DNA of 6,655 bases, from contig JAAEMC010001029.1 in the NCBI GenBank assembly GCA_024225895.1, positions 1 to 6,655 on the forward strand, in the 5' to 3' direction. The notes beneath the pieces were generated by a model. It did no database searches. It worked only from the letters and a program-made list of their open reading frames with translations, and was not told where the DNA came from. A program made the translations under genes and the position numbers. How positions within the stretch are numbered: the stretch's first letter is position 1; each line of letters starts with the position of its first letter. Shown here in pieces: positions 1 through 5,910 of the stretch. The stretch comes from Desulfobacteraceae bacterium. GTDB taxonomy: Bacteria; Desulfobacterota; Desulfobacteria; Desulfobacterales; Desulfobacteraceae.

Positions 1-1060
1 CCAGTTTGAAACCAGCATGTATACATCCAAAGTGGATAATTTCATTGTGGTTTTTGATGCATCCAGTTCCATGGGCGATTGCTACAACAAAATTAAAAAA
101 TTTGAAATCGCCAAGGCGCTAGTAGAGCGGATGAACCAGACCATTCCAGAGATGAATCAAACAGCCGGATTAAGATCCTTCGGCCACCACGACGATGTCT
201 CAAAAGAACAAACCGTTCTTTTGTACGGAATGGAAAAATATTCCACCCAAAATTTTGCCGAAAAGTTTAAACAGGTTTCAAAACCCGGCGGATTCAGTCC
301 GCTATGGCGATCCCTTGATGCCAACCAGACAGACCTTGAAGGGTTACCCGGCGTTCATACGGCCGTTATCATCATAACCGACGGATGGGAACTTCCCGGT
401 GATGTCATTGCATCTGCCCAGGCATTAAAAGACAAATACGGCTCCTCCATCTGCTTTTACCCCATCCTTGTGGGCGACGATGCTGAAGGTGAAGTATTAA
501 TGAACGAAGTGGCACAGATCGGTGAATGCGGTTTTTACTCCCGGGCGGATGATCTGCTCTCAGGTCCCGGCATGGCCGCTTTTGTGGAAAAAGTATTTTT
601 AGAGAAAAAGCCTGAAGTAAAGAAGGCTGCACCGGTTGCCAGAAAAGATACGGATAGAGACGGTGTCTATGATGATGAGGATCAATGTCCCGGAACGCCT
701 TACGGTGCCAGGGTTAATGAAAAAGGATGCTGGATCATCGATCATGTCCTCTTTGACTTTGACAAATCCGTGATTAAACCCGGCGCATATCCCATGCTGG
801 ATGAAGTAGTGGGTATCATTGAAAAGAATCCAGGATTAAAAGTGGAACTTCAAGGCCACACCGATAACATCGGAACCAAAGAATATAACATAGGACTTTC
901 CAAGAGAAGGGCTAGTGCAGTTAAAAAATACCTTGTAGGAAAAGGAATTGCGACAGACCGTCTTGCCATTGATGGTTATGGATATTCAAACCCTGTTGCC
1001 TTAAACGGCACCAAAGAAGGGCGGGCCATGAACAGAAGGACTGAATTGCACCCCTTTTAA
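1..1060 (+). CDS. VWA-TSP3-OmpA family peptidoglycan-binding protein (5' end outside window)
   Basis: Envelope protein expected to sit in the periplasm or outer membrane and bind peptidoglycan through its C-terminal OmpA domain. Residues are numbered from the first in-window ATG at 17. A von Willebrand A domain spans about 8-195: MIDAS-type D14-A-S16-S-S18, a Gly-Gly-Phe-Ser loop near 91-94 where many VWA domains have Thr, and ITDG at 120-123. Residues 211-238 form a thrombospondin type-3-like calcium motif (D211, D213, D215, D219, D222) with C224 and C238. An OmpA C-terminal domain follows at about 243-345: FDFDKS, GHTDN with D283, LSKRRA with R298, and NRRTEL. D283 and R298 match the diaminopimelate-contacting pair of OmpA. 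The ATG at 17 is probably not the start: the frame is open to base 2, there is no Shine-Dalgarno, and the VWA domain begins only eight residues later, leaving no room for a signal peptide. The family usually has a signal sequence or lipobox, which would lie upstream. The gene converges on the moeA operon and ends 22 bases before a terminator. Confidence 0.88.
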   Translation, partial: QFETSMYTSKVDNFIVVFDASSSMGDCYNKIKKFEIAKALVERMNQTIPEMNQTAGLRSFGHHDDVSKEQTVLLYGMEKYSTQNFAEKFKQVSKPGGFSPLWRSLDANQTDLEGLPGVHTAVIIITDGWELPGDVIASAQALKDKYGSSICFYPILVGDDAEGEVLMNEVAQIGECGFYSRADDLLSGPGMAAFVEKVFLEKKPEVKKAAPVARKDTDRDGVYDDEDQCPGTPYGARVNEKGCWIIDHVLFDFDKSVIKPGAYPMLDEVVGIIEKNPGLKVELQGHTDNIGTKEYNIGLSKRRASAVKKYLVGKGIATDRLAIDGYGYSNPVALNGTKEGRAMNRRTELHPF

Positions 1061-1082
1061 TTTAACCGAACCTAAATAAAAT

Positions 1083-1121
1083 AAAGAAAGGATCTCCTGT
1101 ATGGTGATCCTTTCTTTTTTT
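1083..1121 (+). terminator. Intrinsic terminator, probably bidirectional
   Basis: Perfect 12-bp inverted repeat: AAAGAAAGGATC at 1083-1094 pairs with GATCCTTTCTTT at 1106-1117, with an 11-base loop and a run of T through 1121. It lies 22 bases after the stop of the VWA-OmpA gene and should end its transcript. On the minus strand the stem is followed by a T-rich stretch (complement of the A-rich 1070-1082), so it could also stop readthrough from the convergent moeA operon, which has no other U-tailed hairpin downstream. Confidence 0.85.
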
Positions 1122-1177
1122 ATGACCATTGAACGACGGCTATTTTATAACACCTTTTAACTATTTATTCCTTTTCA

Positions 1178-1186
1178 ATTATACCA
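1178..1186 (-). promoter_or_regulatory. Possible extended -10 promoter box, minus strand
   Basis: Read on the minus strand, the sequence is TGGTATAAT: a consensus TATAAT preceded by TGn, the extended -10 form used by sigma-70. No good -35 is present at 16-18 bases (the best has two of six matches). A transcript from here would start near 1171 and run about 90 bases into the minus-strand reading of the terminator at 1083-1121. It holds no ATG-initiated ORF of note. In such AT-rich DNA, chance occurrence is a real alternative. Confidence 0.3.
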
Positions 1187-1187
1187 A

Positions 1188-1225
1188 ATGTCTTAAATAT
1201 ATTCTGTTAAACAGAATTGAGACAT
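1188..1225. repeat. Compound inverted repeat (nested hairpin)
   Basis: The inner arms ATTCTGT (1201-1207) and ACAGAAT (1211-1217) form a perfect 7-bp stem with a 3-base loop. They are enclosed by ATGTCTTA (1188-1195) and TTGAGACAT (about 1217-1225), which pair over eight positions with one G-T wobble and leave a 5-base bulge on the 5' side. Neither strand has a T-run directly after it, so it is not an intrinsic terminator. It could be an RNA structural element or, as DNA, a dyad operator. Function unknown. Confidence 0.55.
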
Positions 1226-1228
1226 CTC

Positions 1229-1345
1229 ATGCCGTTTGACTTAAGGCTTCGAATTTATGAGTCATTTGGTTTTTGGCAATCGCTATATCTGTACGAAATG
1301 TTGGTACCTATGAATACGCCCGGTTCGCTATCTGTTCAGTTCTAA
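1229..1345 (+). CDS. Possible 38-codon small ORF, function unknown
   Basis: An ATG at 1229 opens a frame that runs to TAA at 1343-1345. The predicted peptide is 38 residues and rich in aromatic and aliphatic residues in its middle (Tyr, Phe, Trp and Leu around residues 10-22). A weak purine stretch (TTGAGA) ends seven bases before the ATG, inside the 3' arm of the compound hairpin, so folding could mask initiation. I recognise no family. The length is within chance expectation for this region, so this is a candidate and not a firm gene call. Confidence 0.15.
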   Translation: MPFDLRLRIYESFGFWQSLYLYEMLVPMNTPGSLSVQF

Positions 1346-1349
1346 GACC

Positions 1350-1367
1350 AGCGGACGCGTGTCCGCT
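1350..1367 (-). repeat. GC-rich hairpin just downstream of the moeA-PBP stop
   Basis: AGCGGAC (1350-1356) and GTCCGCT (1361-1367) form a perfect 7-bp inverted repeat around a 4-base loop, ten bases past the stop of the last operon gene. On the minus strand it is followed by GGTCTTAG and not by a T-run, so it is not a standard intrinsic terminator. A 3'-end-stabilising or Rho-associated stem is possible. The actual stop of the operon transcript may be the bidirectional terminator further on. Confidence 0.5.
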
Positions 1368-1376
1368 CTCTGCAAG

Positions 1377-3311
1377 CTATTTCGATTTATAAATTACTTG
1401 TCCGGTTTTCTGAGTATTATAACCGCCCAAAGCTTCCACCCTGGCTTTGAATTCATCTGTTTGAATAGTGGATAGCAGCACCTGAATTTTTTTAGAGTCC
1501 AGGAATCGATTCGGAATCACCAGGTCATATTCTTCTGTGACCACCGGGATAAAATCAAGACCTAAGGCCTTTGCAGCCGCCATTATGCCAAGCCCTGCAT
1601 CTGCCCGGCCTGAAAGTACGGATACCGCAACCGACATATGGGTATATTCGTCTGTATCGTAACCTTTAATATCAGAAGGGGAAAAGCCCAGGATATTCAG
1701 TTTATAATCAAACAGGATACGGGTGCCGGAGCCTGACTGACGATTAATAAAGCGCAGGGATTTAGTTTTAAGATCTTCAATACCGCAAATCTTGTTCGGA
1801 TTATTCTTGGGCACGATCAATCCCTGCTCCCGCATAACCAGATTTATCACTGTCACAGGTTGTTCAGGAAGATATTTTTGAATATAAGAGACATTGTAAG
1901 ACCCATCGTCCGGATCCAGAAGATGGGCGCCGGCCAGATGGCATACACCTTTTTTTATGGCCATTAACCCGCCCATACTGCCCACATGGCTGGAGGATAT
2001 ACTGACACTACCGTCCTTTTTTTTAATCTCATCTGTCAAGACATCAAGAGTATTGTCATGGGACCCTGTAATAACAACAGTATTTTCAATGGCAGCCAAC
2101 GGTTTTAAAAGGCTTGCCGTCACCTCTTCTTTTTCCGACACACCCTCTACATGCCTGGGTATTCTGACGATTCCGTCTGCTTCCGTCAGGGTTGAAATGC
2201 TTCCCGAACCCCTTGGAAGCTGGGAAGAGATTAATTTTCCATCCACTGATCCAATCTTCACTCTTAAAAATTCTTCCTGGCCCAGTTTGGATGCGATTTT
2301 TCTGGCGGGTGAAACTTTGACATCTGCCTTTTGGAGCTCTGGAAATTGCTGCATCATAGACAAAAGCGGCCCTGCAAACTGCTCGAATGCAACAATGGCA
2401 GATACCGGATAGCCGGGAATACCAAAGATCGGAGTATTTGAAACATTGCCGAAAAGTACCGGTTTTCCGGGCATCATGGTTACCCCATGGACATAGACCT
2501 TTCCAACAGATGAAATCACGGATTTGGCAAAATCTTCTGAACCGGCTGAAGATCCACCAATAATACAGATCATATCGTAATCTCCATTGGCTGCATTTTG
2601 AACCGCTTCCTTGATCATCTCCAAATTATCTTTGAGCATGGTGTGGCGTTCAAAATCTGCCCCGAAATCCTGGCAAAGTCCACCCAATACTGTTGAGTTA
2701 GATTCAATGACATCACCAGGGCTAAGTTTTTTCAGATCCACATCCTGCCATTGCTTCAACTCGGATCCCGTGGGAAGGATCAGCACTTTTGGCCGCTTAT
2801 ATACATCCACCCTGAACACCCCGCCTGAAAGCAATGCACCCAGACTGTAGGAATTGATTTTGTGGCCCCGGGGAAACAAGAGTTTTGTGGCCACGATATC
2901 CTCTCCCATTTTTCTGACATGCTGCCAGGGGAATACAGGTGCCTCAATTTCAACGGTGTGATCGTCAATAACATTCAAATGCTCGATCATTATAACGGCA
3001 TTGGTCCCTTCGGGCATAACATGTCCGGTATTTACCCAGAATGCATTTTCAAAGGGGTTGATGGTTTTAGGTGCGTCCTCGCTGGCACCAAAGGTAATCT
3101 TTGCATCGACGGCGATCCCGTCCATGGCGGCGGCATGAAAATTCGGTGATGATATGGCCGCAACAGCCGGCTTTGCAAGGACCCTTGATTTGGCCTTGAT
3201 CACATCCACTTGCTCAGAGCCCGTTACACGGGTTCCAAACTTATCAAAGAGAATTTTTTTTGCCTCTTCGATACTTTTCATATCCAGGTATACATTTCTT
3301 TTAGACGCCAT
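1377..3311 (-). CDS. moeA: Molybdopterin biosynthesis MoeA fused to a C-terminal PBP-like (LysR-substrate/molybdate-binding type) domain
   Basis: A 644-residue cytoplasmic protein with no signal peptide; ordinary MoeA is about 400. Residues 1-405 are MoeA, which inserts molybdate or tungstate into adenylylated molybdopterin: AAMDGIAV (61-68), NTGHVMPEG (94-102), PTGSEL (180-185), GGSSAGSEDF (252-261, D260), PGKP (281-284), GIPGYPVSA (297-305). Residues 412-640 match the PBP-like domain seen in MoeA fusions of archaea and deltaproteobacteria (COG1910 / PF12727 type): TGSHDNTLDVL (415-425), SSHVGSMGGL (439-448), NRQSGSGTR (523-531) and a RADAGLGI segment (569-576). Its ligand is unknown; an oxyanion or a cofactor precursor are both possible. 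Departures from the usual MoeA signatures are TGSEL for TGDEL and GYP for GNP. The ATG at 3311 has a weak Shine-Dalgarno AAGAG (3319-3323) seven bases away, near the upstream moeA stop. A second Met at residue 11 is a possible alternative start. It is the last gene of the dapL-moeA-moeA operon and lies 14 bases after the upstream moeA. Confidence 0.9.
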   Translation of the reverse strand: MASKRNVYLDMKSIEEAKKILFDKFGTRVTGSEQVDVIKAKSRVLAKPAVAAISSPNFHAAAMDGIAVDAKITFGASEDAPKTINPFENAFWVNTGHVMPEGTNAVIMIEHLNVIDDHTVEIEAPVFPWQHVRKMGEDIVATKLLFPRGHKINSYSLGALLSGGVFRVDVYKRPKVLILPTGSELKQWQDVDLKKLSPGDVIESNSTVLGGLCQDFGADFERHTMLKDNLEMIKEAVQNAANGDYDMICIIGGSSAGSEDFAKSVISSVGKVYVHGVTMMPGKPVLFGNVSNTPIFGIPGYPVSAIVAFEQFAGPLLSMMQQFPELQKADVKVSPARKIASKLGQEEFLRVKIGSVDGKLISSQLPRGSGSISTLTEADGIVRIPRHVEGVSEKEEVTASLLKPLAAIENTVVITGSHDNTLDVLTDEIKKKDGSVSISSSHVGSMGGLMAIKKGVCHLAGAHLLDPDDGSYNVSYIQKYLPEQPVTVINLVMREQGLIVPKNNPNKICGIEDLKTKSLRFINRQSGSGTRILFDYKLNILGFSPSDIKGYDTDEYTHMSVAVSVLSGRADAGLGIMAAAKALGLDFIPVVTEEYDLVIPNRFLDSKKIQVLLSTIQTDEFKARVEALGGYNTQKTGQVIYKSK

Positions 3312-3325
3312 TTCTATACTCTTTT

Positions 3326-4552
3326 TTATAATAGGATAATATCGACAATTGTATCTTTTTCCAGACCTTCCACATTTTCGCCGATCTCAAGAAGACCGTC
3401 TGCGTGAACCATGGTTTTTATAAGCCCGGATTTACCCAACACCGGTTTGGCAAGCATCCCGTTACCGGTATCTTCCAGCAGCACCCGGACATAGTCCCGC
3501 CGACCCTGGGCAGATGCTAAATTTCTTGCCAGGATTGCCGGAATTTTGATCTTACGGTCTTTGGCACCAAGTCCTTTGATGTGGTCTAAAAAGGGGACCA
3601 CTACCATCTTGAAGACCACCATGGCTGAAACCACTTGTCCAGGCAGTCCCCACACGGGTTTATTGCGGCTCTTTGCCAGTATGGTCGGCTTGCCGGGACT
3701 GACCGACATGCCGTGTACCAGTATTTTGGTATCTTCAAGTTCGGATAATACATCCACTGAATAGTCCCTTGTCCCCACGGAACTGCCGCCTGACAGCAAT
3801 ACCATATCAGTTTCTTTCAAGGCTTTTTCACAAGTCTTTTTTAAAATGTCAGGATCATCTTTTACAATCCCGTACAAAACCGGAAGGGCATTTGCTTCTT
3901 TTACAAAACCCGCCAGGGTATAGGAATTGATATCCCTGATCTTACCGGGTTCAGGTTCCTGATCCACCGGCACAATCTCATCTCCGGTTGAAATGATTCC
4001 CACCTTTGGCACCTGAAATACCTCAAGGGACTGAAATCCAAGGCCGGCGGCAAGACCGGCCTCCTGGGGGCGAATAAAAGTGCCGGATGTAAGAACATTA
4101 TCCCTTTTTGCAAAATCCTCATTGGAATCAATAACATGCTGCAAAGGGGCAACACTTTTATATATTTCCACGGAAGCGGCATCAATTTCTTCTGTATGTT
4201 CCACCATCACTACACTGTCAGCACCTTGCGGGAGCATTCCGCCGGTTGATATTTTTGCCGCCTGCCCCTGTTCGATTGAAAAATCAGGCACATCTCCCAT
4301 TAAAATGGTTCCGGCAATATTGAGCCATGCCGGATTGGATTCTGAAGCCCCATAGGTGGAGTTAGCAGCAACCGCAAACCCGTCCATGGTTGAACGCCGG
4401 AACCCGGGCATATTATCCGGAGCGAAAATATCTTTTGCCAGAACTCTGAAACAGGCCTCACCCACATTAATCTTTTCTGAATCAATTTGGGGAAAGATGG
4501 AAACAAGTTCCATAACCTCTTCAAGGCTTTTAACCTTAAAAAAATGACTCAT
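3326..4552 (-). CDS. moeA: Molybdopterin molybdenumtransferase MoeA (stand-alone)
   Basis: A 408-residue protein of usual MoeA length (EC 2.10.1.1 family), catalysing metal insertion into adenylyl-molybdopterin in the cytosol. Visible signatures: STMDGFAV (54-61, D57 at the position of the essential Asp of E. coli MoeA), ISTGGMLPQGADSVVMVEH (101-119), STGDEI (188-193, E192), KDDPDIL (231-237), GGSSVGTRDY (255-264, D263), SPGKP (285-289), and a domain IV segment GKSGLIKTMVHADGLLEI (373-390). The GLPGNPVS signature reads GLPGQVVSA (302-310), an unusual change of both Asn and Pro. The ATG shares one base with the dapL TAA stop (TAATG), with AAAGAGA about eight bases upstream inside the dapL end, so translation is probably coupled. 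The adjacent MoeA-PBP is a paralogue and not a duplicate in sequence, because most motifs differ. One may handle molybdenum and the other tungsten, as proposed for organisms with two MoeA proteins, but the sequence does not show which. Confidence 0.92.
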   Translation of the reverse strand: MSHFFKVKSLEEVMELVSIFPQIDSEKINVGEACFRVLAKDIFAPDNMPGFRRSTMDGFAVAANSTYGASESNPAWLNIAGTILMGDVPDFSIEQGQAAKISTGGMLPQGADSVVMVEHTEEIDAASVEIYKSVAPLQHVIDSNEDFAKRDNVLTSGTFIRPQEAGLAAGLGFQSLEVFQVPKVGIISTGDEIVPVDQEPEPGKIRDINSYTLAGFVKEANALPVLYGIVKDDPDILKKTCEKALKETDMVLLSGGSSVGTRDYSVDVLSELEDTKILVHGMSVSPGKPTILAKSRNKPVWGLPGQVVSAMVVFKMVVVPFLDHIKGLGAKDRKIKIPAILARNLASAQGRRDYVRVLLEDTGNGMLAKPVLGKSGLIKTMVHADGLLEIGENVEGLEKDTIVDIILL

Positions 4553-5775
4553 TATAATGTCTCTTTCAGCCGTTTCATTGCTAATTGAACATTTTCATGG
4601 CTGTTAAACGCACTGATGCGAATATAATTTTGACCGCATTTCCCAAATCCGGCCCCGGGAGTACAGACCACAGAGGCCTTTTTTAAAAGCAAATCAAAAA
4701 ATTCCCAGGAATCCCTGCCTTTGCCATCTACCCAGATATAGGGCGAATTCTTTCCACCCACATAATCAAAGCCAAGTTCAGTTACAGTTTGTCTCACAAT
4801 ATCGGCATTTTTAAGATAATAGTCCACCAATGCTTTCACCTGGACTTTACCCTGATCAGAGTAAATGGCTTCGGCTGCTTTCTGGACCGGATAGGATACC
4901 CCGTTGAACTTTGTGGTATGCCTTCTTGTCCACATTGAATGCAAAAAGACCGCATCTCCGTTAGCATCATAGATCATGCACTCTTTGGGAACCACGGTAT
5001 ATCCACACCGGGTGCCGGTGAATCCGGCTGTCTTGGAATAACTTCTGAACTCGACAGCCACCTGCCTTGCGCCCTTGATCTCATAAATGGTACGGGGCAG
5101 TTCATCATCCCTTATATAGGCCTCGTAGGCGGCATCAAATAGGATTAAGGCCCTGTTTTCCTTCGCATAATCCACCCAAAGCGCCAATTCCTCTTTTGTG
5201 GCTGTTGCTCCTGTGGGATTATTGGGGAAACAAAGATAAATCAGGTCCACTGGTTCATCCGGCAGTTTAGGTAAAAAATGATTCTCCTTGAGGCAATCCA
5301 TATAGATAAGGCCTTGATACCGGCCGTTTTCAAAGGTGCCTGTTCTGCCTGCCATGACATTGGTATCCAGGTAGACAGGATAGACAGGGTCTGGAATGGC
5401 TATTTTGATATCATTGGCAAAAAGTTCCTGGAAATTGCCTGTATCGCATTTAGCACCGTCACTGACAAATATTTCATCTGCATGGATATTAGCCCCCCTG
5501 GACTGAAAATCATGCTGGGCAATCTTTTGTCTTAAAAAATCATACCCCTGTTCAGGACCATACCCTCTAAAAGTTGCATCATCAGCCATCTCGTCCACAC
5601 CGGCATGAAATCCTTTGATACACTCCTTTGGCAATGCTTTTGTCACATCGCCGATACCCAGCCGTATAATATTTGCTTCAGGATTATTCTTCTGATATTC
5701 ATCCACTCTTTTGGCAATATCTGAAAAAAGATAGGATGCTTTTAATTTACTATAATTTTCATTGGTTCTGATCAT
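4552..5775 (-). CDS. dapL: LL-diaminopimelate aminotransferase
   Basis: A 407-residue fold-type I PLP aminotransferase (EC 2.6.1.83) that converts tetrahydrodipicolinate plus glutamate to LL-diaminopimelate, bypassing the acylated DapD/DapC/DapE route to lysine and peptidoglycan. DapL-specific blocks are visible: an N-terminal NENYSKLKASYLFSDI (5-20), RLGIGDVTK (38-46), ATFRGYGPEQGYDFLR (67-82) and SDGAKCDTGNFQ (105-116). PLP-site residues are N186 in NNPTGA, D214 and Y217 in FDAAYEAY, the Schiff-base lysine K248 in SYSKTAGFTGTR, and R386 in YIRISAF for the substrate carboxylate. Length is normal and no key residue is missing. The ATG at 5775 is set by a clear AAGGA six bases upstream. It is the first gene of the operon: its TAA overlaps the moeA ATG by one base. 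Association with Mo-cofactor genes is unexpected functionally and may reflect only co-expression. Confidence 0.96.
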   Translation of the reverse strand: MIRTNENYSKLKASYLFSDIAKRVDEYQKNNPEANIIRLGIGDVTKALPKECIKGFHAGVDEMADDATFRGYGPEQGYDFLRQKIAQHDFQSRGANIHADEIFVSDGAKCDTGNFQELFANDIKIAIPDPVYPVYLDTNVMAGRTGTFENGRYQGLIYMDCLKENHFLPKLPDEPVDLIYLCFPNNPTGATATKEELALWVDYAKENRALILFDAAYEAYIRDDELPRTIYEIKGARQVAVEFRSYSKTAGFTGTRCGYTVVPKECMIYDANGDAVFLHSMWTRRHTTKFNGVSYPVQKAAEAIYSDQGKVQVKALVDYYLKNADIVRQTVTELGFDYVGGKNSPYIWVDGKGRDSWEFFDLLLKKASVVCTPGAGFGKCGQNYIRISAFNSHENVQLAMKRLKETL

Positions 5776-5781
5776 GTAATA

Positions 5782-5786
5782 TCCTT
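5782..5786 (-). promoter_or_regulatory. Shine-Dalgarno of dapL
   Basis: AAGGA on the minus strand, within AAAAGGAT, six bases before the ATG at 5775. It is the strongest ribosome-binding site in the operon and fixes the dapL start. The two moeA genes have only AAAGAGA and AAGAG, in keeping with coupling to translation from dapL. Confidence 0.75.
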
Positions 5787-5823
5787 TTCAAAAATAATAT
5801 AATTTTCTAATTTGCAATATGAT

Positions 5824-5852
5824 GTCTTAGACAAAACCATCCAATATGTCAA
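5824..5852 (-). promoter_or_regulatory. Candidate sigma-70-type promoter for the dapL-moeA-moeA operon
   Basis: On the minus strand a perfect -35 TTGACA (5847-5852) is followed after 17 bases by TAAGAC (5824-5829), a weak -10 with three of six consensus matches. An 11-base dyad TGTCTTAGACA (5823-5833, reading the plus strand) covers the -10 and could be an operator. The implied 5' leader is about 40-45 bases and AT-rich, with no riboswitch-like structure. The weak -10 keeps this tentative. Confidence 0.35.
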
Positions 5853-5910
5853 TCTAACACGGGCCCTCCGTATATAACGGTGTTCTCAATGAATATTTTA
5901 ACCTGGGTAG

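Larger units (their letters stand above)
1122..1376. other. Convergent intergenic region without a convincing gene
   Basis: About 255 bases between two convergent transcription units. It contains a compound inverted repeat (1188-1225), a minus-strand extended -10-like box (1178-1186), a GC-rich hairpin (1350-1367) and one 38-codon plus-strand ORF (1229-1345). I recognise no RNA family, transposase remnant or attachment site. The 1122-1200 half is AT-rich, whereas 1225-1376 has more mixed composition, which leaves room for a decayed or very small gene. Confidence 0.6.

Noticed and set aside
17..19. ATG at 17 as the true start of the VWA-OmpA gene
   Set aside because: No Shine-Dalgarno precedes it, the frame continues to the window edge, and the protein would lack an export signal expected for an OmpA-domain protein.
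1201..1217. CTGTTAAACAG core as a LexA (SOS) box
   Set aside because: The half-sites are separated by three bases instead of the eight of the E. coli-type box, and no damage-response gene is adjacent.
1281..1335. Direct repeat CGCTATATCTGT / CGCTATCTGT
   Set aside because: Two short imperfect copies with no third copy and no structural context; probably chance.
1957..3149. Long open frames on the plus strand opposite the moeA-PBP gene (1957-2412, 2611-2850, 2862-3149)
   Set aside because: They are antisense shadows of a gene with clear family motifs along its whole length, and their translations look like no known protein.
5856..5884. Stem of AACAC (5856-5860) with GTGTT (5880-5884) as a terminator of the HD-GYP gene
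   Set aside because: The stem is only five pairs around a long loop and is not followed by a T-run on the minus strand.
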